From contig NZ_JAPYZZ010000009.1 in the NCBI RefSeq assembly GCF_027460065.1, forward strand, positions 62,001-126,000: DNA of 64,000 bases, read 5' to 3'. Shown here piece after piece: positions 11,902 through 21,055 of this stretch. Source of the DNA: Martinezella rhizogenes. GTDB taxonomy: Bacteria; Pseudomonadota; Alphaproteobacteria; Rhizobiales; Rhizobiaceae. Positions within the stretch are counted from its first letter, which is position 1; each line of letters begins with the position of its first letter. The notes beneath the pieces are model-generated. The model searched no databases and was not told the DNA's origin. It saw only the letters and a program-made list of their open reading frames with translations. Made by a program: the position numbers and the translations under genes.

Positions 11902-12843
11902 TCAACCTTTTACTGCGCCTGCGGCAATGCCGCGGACGAAAAGCCTGCCGGAAACGAAATAAACGATCAGCGGCACGGCACCCGTCAGAAGGGTTGCGGC
12001 CATGTTGACGTTGTATTCCTTCACGCCCTGCACGGAGTTGACGATATTATTGAGCTGCACCGTCATCGGGTAATATTCCGGCCGCGTGAACACCACACCG
12101 AACAGGAAGTCGTTCCAGATGCCGGTCACCTGCAGGATCATCGCGACAACGAAGATCGGCAGCGACATGGGCAGCATGATGCGGAAATAAATCTGCCAGA
12201 AATTGGCGCCATCAATGCGCGCCGCCTTGAACAGTTCTTCCGGCAAAGAGGCGAAATAATTGCGGAACAGCAGCGTCAGGATCGGCATGCCGAAGATGGT
12301 GTGCACGATGACGAGACCGGTCAGCGTGCCATAAACACCCATTTCCCGCAGCACGATGACGATCGGATAGATCATCACCTGATAGGGAATGAAGGCGCCG
12401 ATGATGAGGATCGAGAAGAACAGTTCCGATCCCTTGAACTTCCAGTTCGCCATGGCATAGCCGCTGACGGAGGCGACGATGATCGAGATCACCACCGAAG
12501 GCACGAGGATGCGCACCGAATTCCAGAAGCCGCGTGAAAGCCCGTCACAGTTCAGGCCCGTGCAGGCATTCGCCCAGGCTTTCACCCATGGCTCGAAAGT
12601 GATTTCCACCGGCGGTGCGAAAATATTGCCAAGCCGGATTTCCGGCATGCCCTTCAGCGAGGTGACGACCATCACGTAAAGCGGCAGCAGGTAATAGGCG
12701 GCAGCGACGAAAAGCGTGCCGTAAAGAATGATGTTGCGGCGGGAAAAGGTTTTCCTCGGCTTCCTGCCGCGCGGGCCGGAAAGGTCTTTGGCAGCCGCAT
12801 CGGTGGCGGCCACGACCGTGTTTAATGTGCTGATATTAGCCAC
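11902..12843 (-). CDS. sugar ABC transporter permease (MalG type)
   Basis: Permease of 313 residues with about six membrane segments. A hydrophilic N-terminal tail of about 30 residues precedes the first helix (IILYGTLFVAAAYYLLPLY). The EAA loop reads LFKAARIDGANFWQIYFRI, and the protein ends in RGIAAGAVKG. It begins with GTG, preceded by GGAGG, and overlaps the previous permease by eight bases. Confidence 0.9.
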   Translation of the reverse strand: MANISTLNTVVAATDAAAKDLSGPRGRKPRKTFSRRNIILYGTLFVAAAYYLLPLYVMVVTSLKGMPEIRLGNIFAPPVEITFEPWVKAWANACTGLNCDGLSRGFWNSVRILVPSVVISIIVASVSGYAMANWKFKGSELFFSILIIGAFIPYQVMIYPIVIVLREMGVYGTLTGLVIVHTIFGMPILTLLFRNYFASLPEELFKAARIDGANFWQIYFRIMLPMSLPIFVVAMILQVTGIWNDFLFGVVFTRPEYYPMTVQLNNIVNSVQGVKEYNVNMAATLLTGAVPLIVYFVSGRLFVRGIAAGAVKG

Positions 12844-13738
12844 GCTTCTTGCCTCCGAATTCGAGGTAGGCCCATGGAATGACGATGATCGCGACAGTCA
12901 GAAGCATCATGGTCGAGGCGGCAAAGCCCTGCCCCAGGTTCTGCGCCTGAAACATGTAGTCATAGACATATTTCGCCGGCACTTCGGATGCGATGCCCGG
13001 CCCGCCGCTCGTCTGCGCCACCACCAGATCGTAAACCTTGACGATGCCGCTGGCGATGATGACGAGGGTGGTGATGAAGACCGGCCGCATCATGGGAATG
13101 ATGATGAGGATATAGGTCTTCCACATGGGAATGCCGTCAACGCGCGTTGCCTTCCAGATATCCTCGTCTATGCCGCGAAGACCCGCCAGCATCAGGCACA
13201 TGACGAGCCCGGTGCCCTGCCAGAGCGCCGCAATCAGGATGCCGTAGATGACGATCTGCGAATTATAGAGCGGATCGAAGGTGAAGCTTTCCCAGCCCAT
13301 CGAGCGAACCACGGACTGGATGCCGAATTCCGGGTTCAACAGCCATTGCCAGACAAGGCCGGTAACGATGAAGGACAATGCAAAGGGATAAAGGAAAATG
13401 GTGCGGAAGGTGTTCTCGAACCGGATTTTCTGGTCCATCAGCGCCGCCAGCACGAAGCCGATGACGAGACTGAAGATCAAAGACAAAATGCCATAGATCG
13501 CCAGATTCTGGATGGAAACGATCCAGCGTGGTGCTGCCCAGAGCCGCTCATACTGATCAAAACCGATGAAGCTCGCCCGTGGCAGAAGCTTGGAATTGGT
13601 GAAGGAATAAATCACCGTCCAGACCGTGCCGCCGAGGAAGATCACCATGGCGGTCAAGATCATGGGAATGGAGGCAATCTTGGAATTGAGATTGCGAAAA
13701 AGCTGATTTGGACGCCTGGAGCGCGTTTGACCTGCCAT
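12836..13738 (-). CDS. sugar ABC transporter permease (MalF type)
   Basis: Permease of 300 residues with about six membrane helices. The EAA loop is WKATRVDGIPMWKTYILII. Its ribosome site GGAGGAGG is placed directly after a perfect operator-like palindrome (13750-13763), so a bound regulator would cover the start of this gene and separate its expression from that of the binding protein gene. Confidence 0.9.
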   Translation of the reverse strand: MAGQTRSRRPNQLFRNLNSKIASIPMILTAMVIFLGGTVWTVIYSFTNSKLLPRASFIGFDQYERLWAAPRWIVSIQNLAIYGILSLIFSLVIGFVLAALMDQKIRFENTFRTIFLYPFALSFIVTGLVWQWLLNPEFGIQSVVRSMGWESFTFDPLYNSQIVIYGILIAALWQGTGLVMCLMLAGLRGIDEDIWKATRVDGIPMWKTYILIIIPMMRPVFITTLVIIASGIVKVYDLVVAQTSGGPGIASEVPAKYVYDYMFQAQNLGQGFAASTMMLLTVAIIVIPWAYLEFGGKKRG

Positions 13739-13749
13739 GTTACCTCCTC

Positions 13750-13763
13750 CTGTAACGTTACAG
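13750..13763. promoter_or_regulatory. LacI-type operator, internal copy
   Basis: Perfect 14-base palindrome CTGTAACGTTACAG with the central CG typical of LacI-family sites, directly upstream of the MalF-type permease ribosome site. A near-copy is upstream of the binding-protein gene at 15130-15143. No matching regulator gene is next to the operon. Confidence 0.65.
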
Positions 13764-13841
13764 TAAACGGTCAGGCAAAAACCTCACCGCATGAAACCCC
13801 TGCCCGTGCTGGTGAATATTGCACGGACCGGACGTTGGAAT

Positions 13842-13863
13842 GGGGAACGGTAAACCGCTCCCC
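13842..13863 (-). other. stem-loop after the binding-protein gene
   Basis: A 10-base stem with one mismatch (GGGGAACGGT / ACCGCTCCCC) and a 2-base loop, 19 bases beyond the stop at 13882 on the minus strand. It has no T-run. It fits the common pattern of a structure that lets the binding protein outnumber the permeases. Confidence 0.45.
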
Positions 13864-13881
13864 AACCCGGAGAGATCACAA

Positions 13882-15114
13882 TCAGTCAGCGGAACCGATG
13901 AGGTCCGCGAAGCGCTTCTGGCCATCTGCCGCCGACATCGAGCCAGCGAAGAATTCGGCCATCAGATCCTCCTTCTGTTTCTGCGTATCGGCAGAAATCA
14001 GCTGGTCGGTGCTGGTCAGCGCATTGCCCTTGGCCAGAATTGCCAGACCCTTCTTCATGCAGTCATTGGCGGCGTTGAGATCGACGTCGCCACGGATCGG
14101 CAGCGAGCCTTTCTTCAGGTTGAAGGCGACCTGGGTTTTCGGATCGACGATGGTTTCAGCCAGCACGTCCTGCGCCTTGGTTTTCGCCTCGTCCTTCAGG
14201 ACCGGGAAATAAAAGGCGTCACCACCGGTGGTGATGTAGTCATTGAGGCCAAGACCCGGCAGGCAGGAATAATCCGTCCCGGCCTTCTGATTGGCCAGCT
14301 GGAATTCGCCCTGCGCCCAGTCACCCATGATCTGGCCGCCAGCCTTGCCGGTGATGACCAGGTTGGTGGCCTGGTTCCAGTCCTGAACATTGGTGCCCTT
14401 GGCCATGTCGCGCGCCTCGACGGCCGCCGCGAAAATCTTCGCCATATCGGGACCGGCTGCCGCCTCGGCATCCTTGTCGCCATAGACCTTCTGATAGAGG
14501 TCCTTGCCGCCGATCGAAAGCGTCAGCGTGTCGAACAGACCGTTGGCCTGCCACGCCTGCCCGCCAAGCGCGAGCGGCTGGATGCCGGCCTTTTTCAGTG
14601 CCGGTGCGGCCGCCACAAATTCCGTCCAGTTCTTCGGAACTTCAACGCCAGCCTTCTTGAAGGCGGCGTTGGAAAGCCACAGCCATTGCCAGGAATGAAT
14701 ATTCACCGGCGCGCAGTAAATCTTGCCGTCGATGGTGCAGCTGTCGAGCAGGCTTGCCGGTTTGATGACCTCTTTCCAGTTGCCCTTGGTGGCAACGTCG
14801 GACAGATCGCGCATCAGGCCAGCCTGCACCAGTTCCTCCGCCTGCCGGCCATGGTTGAACTGGGTGGCGCCCATCGGGTCACCGCCGGTGATACGGCTGA
14901 TCATGATCGGCCGGGCCGTGCCGCCCGAACCGGCAATCGCGCCATCCACCCATTTATTGCCGGTCGCATCGAAAGCTTTGGCAAGCTCGGCCACCGCTGC
15001 GGCTTCGCCGCCCGATGTCCACCAATGGGTCACCTCAAGATCGGTGGCCCCGGCGATACCCGCCGGAATCATGACACTGGCCAAAAAGGCCGCAGAAATA
15101 ACACGCATTCGCAT
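13882..15114 (-). CDS. sugar ABC transporter substrate-binding protein
   Basis: Family 1 solute-binding protein of 410 residues. It has a signal peptide (residues 1-23, ending AGIAGA before TDLEVTHWWTSGG). The HWWTSGGEAAAV start and the INMxHSWQWLW-like segment (VNIHSWQWLW) are typical of glucose/mannose-type binders. It is the first gene of the operon, with a GGAGGAG ribosome site overlapped from upstream by an operator-like palindrome. Glucose, mannose or a related glycoside is likely, but the sequence does not decide the substrate. Confidence 0.87.
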   Translation of the reverse strand: MRMRVISAAFLASVMIPAGIAGATDLEVTHWWTSGGEAAAVAELAKAFDATGNKWVDGAIAGSGGTARPIMISRITGGDPMGATQFNHGRQAEELVQAGLMRDLSDVATKGNWKEVIKPASLLDSCTIDGKIYCAPVNIHSWQWLWLSNAAFKKAGVEVPKNWTEFVAAAPALKKAGIQPLALGGQAWQANGLFDTLTLSIGGKDLYQKVYGDKDAEAAAGPDMAKIFAAAVEARDMAKGTNVQDWNQATNLVITGKAGGQIMGDWAQGEFQLANQKAGTDYSCLPGLGLNDYITTGGDAFYFPVLKDEAKTKAQDVLAETIVDPKTQVAFNLKKGSLPIRGDVDLNAANDCMKKGLAILAKGNALTSTDQLISADTQKQKEDLMAEFFAGSMSAADGQKRFADLIGSAD

Positions 15115-15453
15115 GAGTCTCCTCCCTCACTGAAACGTTACAGTTGGAACCTATGCGAAGATTTTTGATTAGGCAACCGCCTAAAATACGAATCTCGGCC
15201 CGCCTCCGAGAGGCATTTCAAACGGTCGGGAAATGCGCAAAACCGGTGCGATACAGGGGATAGCGCCGCGTAGCCCCGATACAATGCCAGTCGTTTTCGA
15301 GACGTATGATGAGGATGGCGAGGGCTGGAAGCGGCGATGTTTTCCCATGCCTTTGCCCATTGCGTGAACGCGCTCTTCTCATGAAACGGAAAAGGCGAGC
15401 CGGACCGTTATCCGCCTCGCCTTCATCATGCCGTTTCACCGGAGGTGGCAATA
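15115..15453. promoter_or_regulatory. intergenic region: sugar operon promoter/operator and manC 3' end
   Basis: These 339 bases hold the operator-like palindrome CTGAAACGTTACAG at 15130-15143 (one mismatch from the internal copy at 13750), which should control the sugar operon. They also hold the manC terminator at 15392-15423. Short open frames here run through the terminator hairpin and look non-coding. Nothing else was recognised. Confidence 0.6.
15392..15423 (-). terminator. terminator of manC
   Basis: An 8-base stem (AAGGCGAG / CTCGCCTT) extended by CGGA/TCCG across a C-C mismatch. On the minus strand it is followed by TTTTCCGTTT. It lies 30 bases past the manC stop. Confidence 0.7.
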
Positions 15454-16884
15454 TTATTGCCGTCTATAATCATCCTCGATGCGGATAACGTCATCCTCGC
15501 CAATATAGGCGCCGGTCTGGATTTCGATGAGTTCGAGCGGAATCTGGCCCTCATTTGCCAGCCGGTGCGGCTGGCCGATCGGGATATAGACCGACTGGTT
15601 TTCCGTCAGCAGCCGCGTCTCGTCCCCCATCGTCACGGTTGCCGTGCCCTTGACGACGATCCAGTGTTCCGAGCGGTGATAATGTTTCTGGAACGAGATG
15701 CGATGGCCAGGATCGACGGTGATGTGGCCGACCCGGTAACGCTCGTCCACATACATGTGTTCGATGAACCCCCAGGGCTGATAGACGCGCTTGTGGCTTT
15801 GCGTCTGCGGCGCGTGGTCGCTGGCTTTCAGCTTTTCCACCAGCCCCTTCACATCCTGCACCCGGTTTTTGGGCACCACCAGAACCGCGTCCTTGGTGGC
15901 CACCACCACCAGATCCTTGGCACCAACCACCGTCGTCAGCAATTGTGTGGAATGGATCAGGCAACCCTCGGAATCGATGAAGACGCCATCGCCCTCAAGC
16001 GCATTGTCATTGTCATGCTTGTCGGCAATTTCCCAGATCGCGTCCCAGCTGCCGATATCCGACCAGCGGAAATGGCCGTGCACGACAGCCATGCGTTTTG
16101 TCTTCTCGATCACCGCGTAATCGATGGAATTTTTGGGGGAAGCCTCGAAGCTTGCCTGATGCAGGCGTACAAAACCGAGGTCGCTTTCATATTGCTCTAC
16201 CGCCTGCGTCACCGCCGCCAGAATTTCCGGAGCAAAAGCCTTCAGCTCGGCGATCATCACATCAGAGCGGAACAGGAAGTTACCGGAGTTCCATAGATAG
16301 CCTTTTTCCAGATAGGAGATCGCCGTCTTCACGTCAGGCTTTTCCACGAAGGCATCGACGGTGCTGAGATCGGCCTCACCGTCGATCGCCTCACCTGGCT
16401 TGATATAACCATAGGAAGTGCGCGGCTCGGTCGGCACCAGGCCGAAAACGACGATATTGCCCTGATCGGCGGCTTTTGCGCCGAGTTTCACGGCGTCGGA
16501 AAACTTGTCGGCATCCAGCACCACATGGTCGGCGGCAAGCGCCAGTACCAGACAGCCGGGCTCACGGCGCTCGGCCAGCACGGCGGCGGCGGCCATGGCG
16601 GCGGCGCTGTCGCGGCGGGCGGGCTCCAGCACCACGGTTGCCGGCAGGTCGATCTCTTCGGCCTGACGGCGGGCGAAGAAACGGAAATCCTCGTTGGTGA
16701 TGACCAGCGGTTCCGAATAAAGTCCCTTGTCGCCGACCCGCTTCAAAGTCTGCTGATAGGTCGAAAGATTGCCGACCAGCGGCTGGAACTGCTTGGGCAA
16801 CTGATCGCGAGACACCGGCCAAAGCCGCGAGCCGGCGCCGCCAGCAAGGAGAACCGGCGTGATCTTTCGAGATTGTTCGTTCAC
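15454..16884 (-). CDS. manC: mannose-1-phosphate guanylyltransferase / mannose-6-phosphate isomerase
   Basis: Bifunctional type II enzyme of 476 residues making GDP-mannose for surface polysaccharides. The nucleotidyltransferase domain has the signature LLAGGAGSRLWPVSR and LPKQF (residues 13-32). A VEKP segment lies near residue 170. The last 120 residues are the cupin isomerase domain, with HYHRSEHWIVVKGTA and a QPHRLAN motif. The start is GTG at 16884 with an AAAGG site upstream. It is monocistronic: a terminator follows, and the next gene upstream is separated by about 280 bases. Confidence 0.93.
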   Translation of the reverse strand: MNEQSRKITPVLLAGGAGSRLWPVSRDQLPKQFQPLVGNLSTYQQTLKRVGDKGLYSEPLVITNEDFRFFARRQAEEIDLPATVVLEPARRDSAAAMAAAAVLAERREPGCLVLALAADHVVLDADKFSDAVKLGAKAADQGNIVVFGLVPTEPRTSYGYIKPGEAIDGEADLSTVDAFVEKPDVKTAISYLEKGYLWNSGNFLFRSDVMIAELKAFAPEILAAVTQAVEQYESDLGFVRLHQASFEASPKNSIDYAVIEKTKRMAVVHGHFRWSDIGSWDAIWEIADKHDNDNALEGDGVFIDSEGCLIHSTQLLTTVVGAKDLVVVATKDAVLVVPKNRVQDVKGLVEKLKASDHAPQTQSHKRVYQPWGFIEHMYVDERYRVGHITVDPGHRISFQKHYHRSEHWIVVKGTATVTMGDETRLLTENQSVYIPIGQPHRLANEGQIPLELIEIQTGAYIGEDDVIRIEDDYRRQ

Positions 16885-17110
16885 AACAAAACCTTTCCAA
16901 CTCTAAAAAATTTCCCGGCGCGCCGGACAATATACATATTTCGAAATACCGCCATCATCGGTTCACGGGCGGACAAGTTCAAGCTCATAAATTCGCCTTG
17001 TGAAAGCTTGGTGAACGGCGCTGTGTTGCCGGCAGGCCTGTTTTCCTAACGCGAGGATGATTGTGAGGTTCCGCACGAAAATGCCGGTTATCCTGAAAGC
17101 AGACAAAGAA

Positions 17111-17137
17111 AAACCCCGGAATCATCTCCCGGGGTTT
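17111..17137 (-). terminator. terminator of gcd
   Basis: A 9-base stem (AAACCCCGG / CCGGGGTTT) with T-rich flanks on both strands, 28 bases past the gcd stop. It may work in both directions. The rest of 16885-17110 holds the manC leader and no recognisable gene. Confidence 0.85.
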
Positions 17138-17164
17138 CTTTTTCAAACTGTTGAGCCACAAGGA

Positions 17165-19594
17165 TCAGTCAGGCAACGCATAAGCGATGACGTAGTCGCC
17201 ACGATCCGGAGACTGGCGGGCACCGCCGGCCGAGATGACGACATATTGCTTGCCGGTCTTTGGAGACTTGTAGCTCATCGGGCCGCCCTGGCTGCCGACC
17301 GGAAGGCGGGCCTTCCAGACTTCCTTGCCGGTCGCCGTATCGAAGGCGCGCAGATAGTAATCCTGCGTGCCGGCGATGAAGACGAGGCCGCCCTGGGTGG
17401 CGAGCGTGCCGCCGAGCGTCGGCATGCCGATCGGGATCGGCAGGCCCATCTTGATGCCGAGCGGACCCGTATCCTCGACGGTGCCGACCGGCACCTGCCA
17501 CTTGATCTGCTGCGTCTTCATGTCGATCGCGGTCATGGTGCCATAGGGCGGAGCCTGGCATGGGATGCCGAGAGCCGACAGGAAGCGGTTCTTGTTCACC
17601 GCATAGGGCGTGCCCTTCATCGGAACGACGCCCATGCCGGTATTGACGCTTTCGCCACCGCTGGCAACGGCCTTGGTGGGGGCGGCTTCCTTCATCTCTA
17701 TCCACAGACCAAGACGCATGTCATTGACGAAGATGGTGTTGGTGGTCGGGTCGGTCGAAAGACCGCCCCAGTTCATGCCGCCCAGCGAACCCGGGAAGGC
17801 GAGCGAGAGGTCGGTGCCGGGTGCCGTATACAGACCCTCATAACGCATGCCCTTGAAGGCGATACGGCACAAAAGCTGGTCGAACGGGGTCGCACCCCAC
17901 ATATCGGCTTCCGTCAGCGTCTGCGCACCGATCTGCGGCATGCCGACGGAACGCGGCTGCGTCGGTGAATAAGGCTCGTTGGGAATATTGGCAGCCTTGA
18001 CGGGAACCTCTTCCACCTTGGTCAGCGGCTGGCCGGTCGCACGGTCGAGCACGTAGATCTGCCCCGCCTTGGTGCCAAAGGCGAGCGCCGGAACGGTGGT
18101 TCCGTCCGCCTTCGGGAAATCGATGAAGCTCGGCTGCATCGGCACGTCGAAATCCCAGAGGTCGTTATGAACCGTCTGGTATACCCACTTTTCGCGGCCA
18201 GTCGTGGCGTCGAGCGCCAGCATGGAGGCACCATATTTATGGTCGAGTGGTGTGCGTGTCGCGCCATAAAGATCGACCGAAGGGCTGCCGACGGGCATGA
18301 AGACCGTGTTCAGGTCCGGGTCGTAGGACATGGATGCCCAGACATTCGGTGTGGAACGTGTGTAAGTCTGGCCCGGAGGCGGCAGCTTGGTGATGTCAGG
18401 GTTGCCGGGGTCGAAAGCCCAGCGAAGCTCGCCGGTGACCACGTCGAAACCGCGCATCACGCCGCCGGGCATATCCACCTGCACGTTATCGGCGATACGG
18501 CCGCCGACAACGACGGTGGTGCCGGCAAGCGTGGGTGCCGAGGTCAGCACATATTGCGGGTCCGGCGCATCTCCCATGCCGATCTTCAGATCGACGCGGC
18601 CATTCGTGCCGAAGTCAGGGCAAAACGCGCCCGTGTCCGCATCAAGCGCGATAAGTTCCGCATTGATGGTGTTCATCAGAATACGGCGCTGGCAAAGTGC
18701 GCCTTCGGCCACCACGGCCGGCGTGACGGGCGTGGAGCCCGGAGCGGTCGGTTGCTGCAGCGGCGCTTTGGCATCGAAATAGGCAAGGCCACGGCAACGC
18801 ATCCAGACGGAGGATTTCGAATTGATTTCCGCCTTCCACTTCTCGGTTCCGGTATCGGCATCGAGAGCGATGACATTGTTGTGCGGTGTGCACAGGAACA
18901 CGGTGTCACCCACCTGTAGCGGCGTCTGCTGGTCTTCCGCGCCGTTGGCGCCGGGGCTGATCGGGGTGTCGCCGGTGTGGTAGGTCCAGGCGACTTCGAG
19001 GTTCTTGATGTTGTCTCGGGTGATTTCGTCAAGTGCCACGAAACGGCTGCCACCGGAAGTATTGCCGTAATGTTCCCAGTTCTTCTGCTCGGTTTCCGGG
19101 GTTACCGGCGTCAGCGCCGCCGGCTTGCCATTGAAGGCAACGGTCGGATGCGCCACGAACATGCCGGCAAAACCGGCACCGGAAGCGATGGCGAGAACAG
19201 CGGCTACCGCGAAAGAAGAGCCATATGCCGGCGTTTTGCCGGCTGCGCGGCGCAGCAGCGGGTAAGACAGGGCAACGACGGTTGCCCCCACGCCGATGGC
19301 CAGCAGGCGGGAAATCAGCGGCCAGAAGTGAAGGCCCGCTTCCCAAACTGACCAGACGCCGGTGAGGATGAAAACGAGACCGAAAAGAAGCGCGCCTGCA
19401 GGCTTGCGCAGCAGGATCAGCAGGCCCGAAACGATGAGCGAAAGACCTGCGGCGATGAAATAGGGGCTGCCACCGAGGGCGACGAGCTGCCAGCCGCCAA
19501 TGGCGAAGAACAGGCCCGCGGCGATGATGACCGCGCCAAGCACCGACAGCCATAATCTGGCCGGGAGCGACAATGAAATTGCTGGATTACCCAT
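17165..19594 (-). CDS. gcd: membrane-bound PQQ-dependent glucose dehydrogenase
   Basis: Quinoprotein of 809 residues, close to the roughly 800 expected. It oxidises aldoses such as glucose to the lactone in the periplasm and passes electrons to ubiquinone. About five membrane helices fill residues 10-150, followed by the eight-bladed propeller with tryptophan-docking repeats (VIALDADTGTEKW, MLALDATTGREKW, RAFDTATGKEVW). The NDLWDFDVPMQP, GLWIEM and IPCQAPPYGTMTAID segments match the mGDH family. I chose the ATG at 19594; the longer open frame to 20005 runs through the divergent promoter region. No pqq biosynthesis gene is in the window. Confidence 0.93.
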   Translation of the reverse strand: MGNPAISLSLPARLWLSVLGAVIIAAGLFFAIGGWQLVALGGSPYFIAAGLSLIVSGLLILLRKPAGALLFGLVFILTGVWSVWEAGLHFWPLISRLLAIGVGATVVALSYPLLRRAAGKTPAYGSSFAVAAVLAIASGAGFAGMFVAHPTVAFNGKPAALTPVTPETEQKNWEHYGNTSGGSRFVALDEITRDNIKNLEVAWTYHTGDTPISPGANGAEDQQTPLQVGDTVFLCTPHNNVIALDADTGTEKWKAEINSKSSVWMRCRGLAYFDAKAPLQQPTAPGSTPVTPAVVAEGALCQRRILMNTINAELIALDADTGAFCPDFGTNGRVDLKIGMGDAPDPQYVLTSAPTLAGTTVVVGGRIADNVQVDMPGGVMRGFDVVTGELRWAFDPGNPDITKLPPPGQTYTRSTPNVWASMSYDPDLNTVFMPVGSPSVDLYGATRTPLDHKYGASMLALDATTGREKWVYQTVHNDLWDFDVPMQPSFIDFPKADGTTVPALAFGTKAGQIYVLDRATGQPLTKVEEVPVKAANIPNEPYSPTQPRSVGMPQIGAQTLTEADMWGATPFDQLLCRIAFKGMRYEGLYTAPGTDLSLAFPGSLGGMNWGGLSTDPTTNTIFVNDMRLGLWIEMKEAAPTKAVASGGESVNTGMGVVPMKGTPYAVNKNRFLSALGIPCQAPPYGTMTAIDMKTQQIKWQVPVGTVEDTGPLGIKMGLPIPIGMPTLGGTLATQGGLVFIAGTQDYYLRAFDTATGKEVWKARLPVGSQGGPMSYKSPKTGKQYVVISAGGARQSPDRGDYVIAYALPD

Positions 19595-19995
19595 GAATGA
19601 ATGTCCGTTTAGAAGAGCCGCCCGAAAGGCTGAGGCCCGATGATCGTTCAGTGTCCGGCAAAGCGCGAACAGTTCGACGCCGATGCGGTCAAACGAAGAT
19701 GCGCCGGTGGCGGCGCGGCTGAACGGGGAACGATGGTGGGGAAGACTTCGGTAGTGACCGTCATTTTTGACCCATTCACTGCAGGTTACCGCCGGCCGAA
19801 TGGACGACGGGACGTATGCTTGAACAAATCCCCCCAGGTCCGGATCGCCCTCGCCTGCAAGGGCGGGAAAGACGTTCTGAACGCTGGCTGCGGTATAACG
19901 TCGCCCGCGACAAGATGACAATGCGCAAGACGGGTAATTTTGATAAGCTAGGCTTATATCACGCCGCGCCCGACAACACAAAGACCTCTTCACCA
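19595..19995. promoter_or_regulatory. divergent promoter region between gcd and lysR, with LTTR box
   Basis: These 401 bases separate divergent genes. A dyad ATAAGC-TAG-GCTTAT at 19943-19957 contains the LysR-type T-N11-A box (19944-19956), about 40 bases before the lysR start, a normal site for autoregulation. Long open frames crossing the region are extensions of gcd or lysR. No separate gene was recognised. Confidence 0.6.
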
Positions 19996-20895
19996 ATGGA
20001 TACACGCCAGCTCACCATATTCGTGGAAGCCGCAAGGGCCAGAAACTTTCGGGCCGCCGCCCTCCAGCTCGGCATCGCCCAGCCGGCCGTTACCCAGCGC
20101 ATCCGGCAGTTGGAGGAGACCCTTGGCTTCAAACTCTTTCACCGCATCAATCGCGGTGTGGAACTCACCCCGGCGGGACAATCCATGCTCACCGAGGCGG
20201 AAGAAATCCTTGCCCGCACCAAAGGCGCGCTCGAAAAGGCGCAGCAGATCCGGCGCGGTGAGCTCGGCACGCTGCGCATCGGTTACGGCACCAGTGTCAT
20301 GGCCGAGCGAAAGCTGCCGGCACTGATCACCCGCTATGGTGATGAGCACAGGGATGTGACGCTGGAACTTTTGCCCGGCATGACGATGGAACAGCTGATC
20401 GAGCAGGTGGAAACGCGCAAGACCGATGTCGCCTTCATCCGTGCACCCCTCCCCCGGCTGCCACAGACTCTGAGGGCGATGCCCTTCGACCGCTCGAAAC
20501 TGTGCGTTGCCCTGTCGGAACGTCATCCGCTGGCCTCCAGTCCCAGACTTTCGGCTGGCGATATTTTGCGGGAAAAACTGCTGCTGCCGATCGACGAGAT
20601 CGGCCTCGGTCTGAGCAGTAGCGCGCTCACGCTTTTTGAGGATGCCGGTTGCGAACCGCAAATTGGCATGCGTATCGCCAACATCAATACCATCCTCGCC
20701 CTGGTGGAAGCCGGTGCGGGCATTTCCATCCTGCCGGAAAGCACCGCGCGTTCCACACGCGGCATTGCCAGCGTGCCGCTCGACAGTGCAGACGCATGGT
20801 CCGACTGCGTGCTGGTTGTCAGGCGCGGCCCGCTTGCCCTCCATGTCGATGCCTTCGTGAATATGGCCCGCCAGGCTTATCAGCCAAGCCTTTGA
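19996..20895 (+). CDS. LysR-family transcriptional regulator
   Basis: Regulator of 299 residues. The N-terminal winged helix-turn-helix spans about 1-60 (MDTRQLTIFVEAARARNFR, AQPAVTQRIRQLEETLGFKL). A linker helix and a two-lobed effector domain follow (LGTLRIGY, GAGISILPES). It is divergent from gcd, and a LysR-type box lies just upstream of its start. Control of glucose dehydrogenase or of the downstream malic enzyme is possible but not shown. Confidence 0.9.
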   Translation: MDTRQLTIFVEAARARNFRAAALQLGIAQPAVTQRIRQLEETLGFKLFHRINRGVELTPAGQSMLTEAEEILARTKGALEKAQQIRRGELGTLRIGYGTSVMAERKLPALITRYGDEHRDVTLELLPGMTMEQLIEQVETRKTDVAFIRAPLPRLPQTLRAMPFDRSKLCVALSERHPLASSPRLSAGDILREKLLLPIDEIGLGLSSSALTLFEDAGCEPQIGMRIANINTILALVEAGAGISILPESTARSTRGIASVPLDSADAWSDCVLVVRRGPLALHVDAFVNMARQAYQPSL

Positions 20896-21055
20896 CAACG
20901 AACATGCGGACTTAATCGATTGAATCGGCCGTAAATTTCATCACGCTTAAATTTGCTGCACTGAACAACATTCAAGGCTTGGCAGGCGTGCAAAAAATAC
21001 CATAACAACAGCGAATATTTTTATACTGATAACGACAGGAAAGCACGCTCAGCCC

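Noticed and set aside
19595..20005. Upstream extension of gcd by 137 codons
   Set aside because: It crosses the LysR promoter region and the lysR start and adds no domain; the ATG at 19594 places the membrane helices at the N-terminus as expected.
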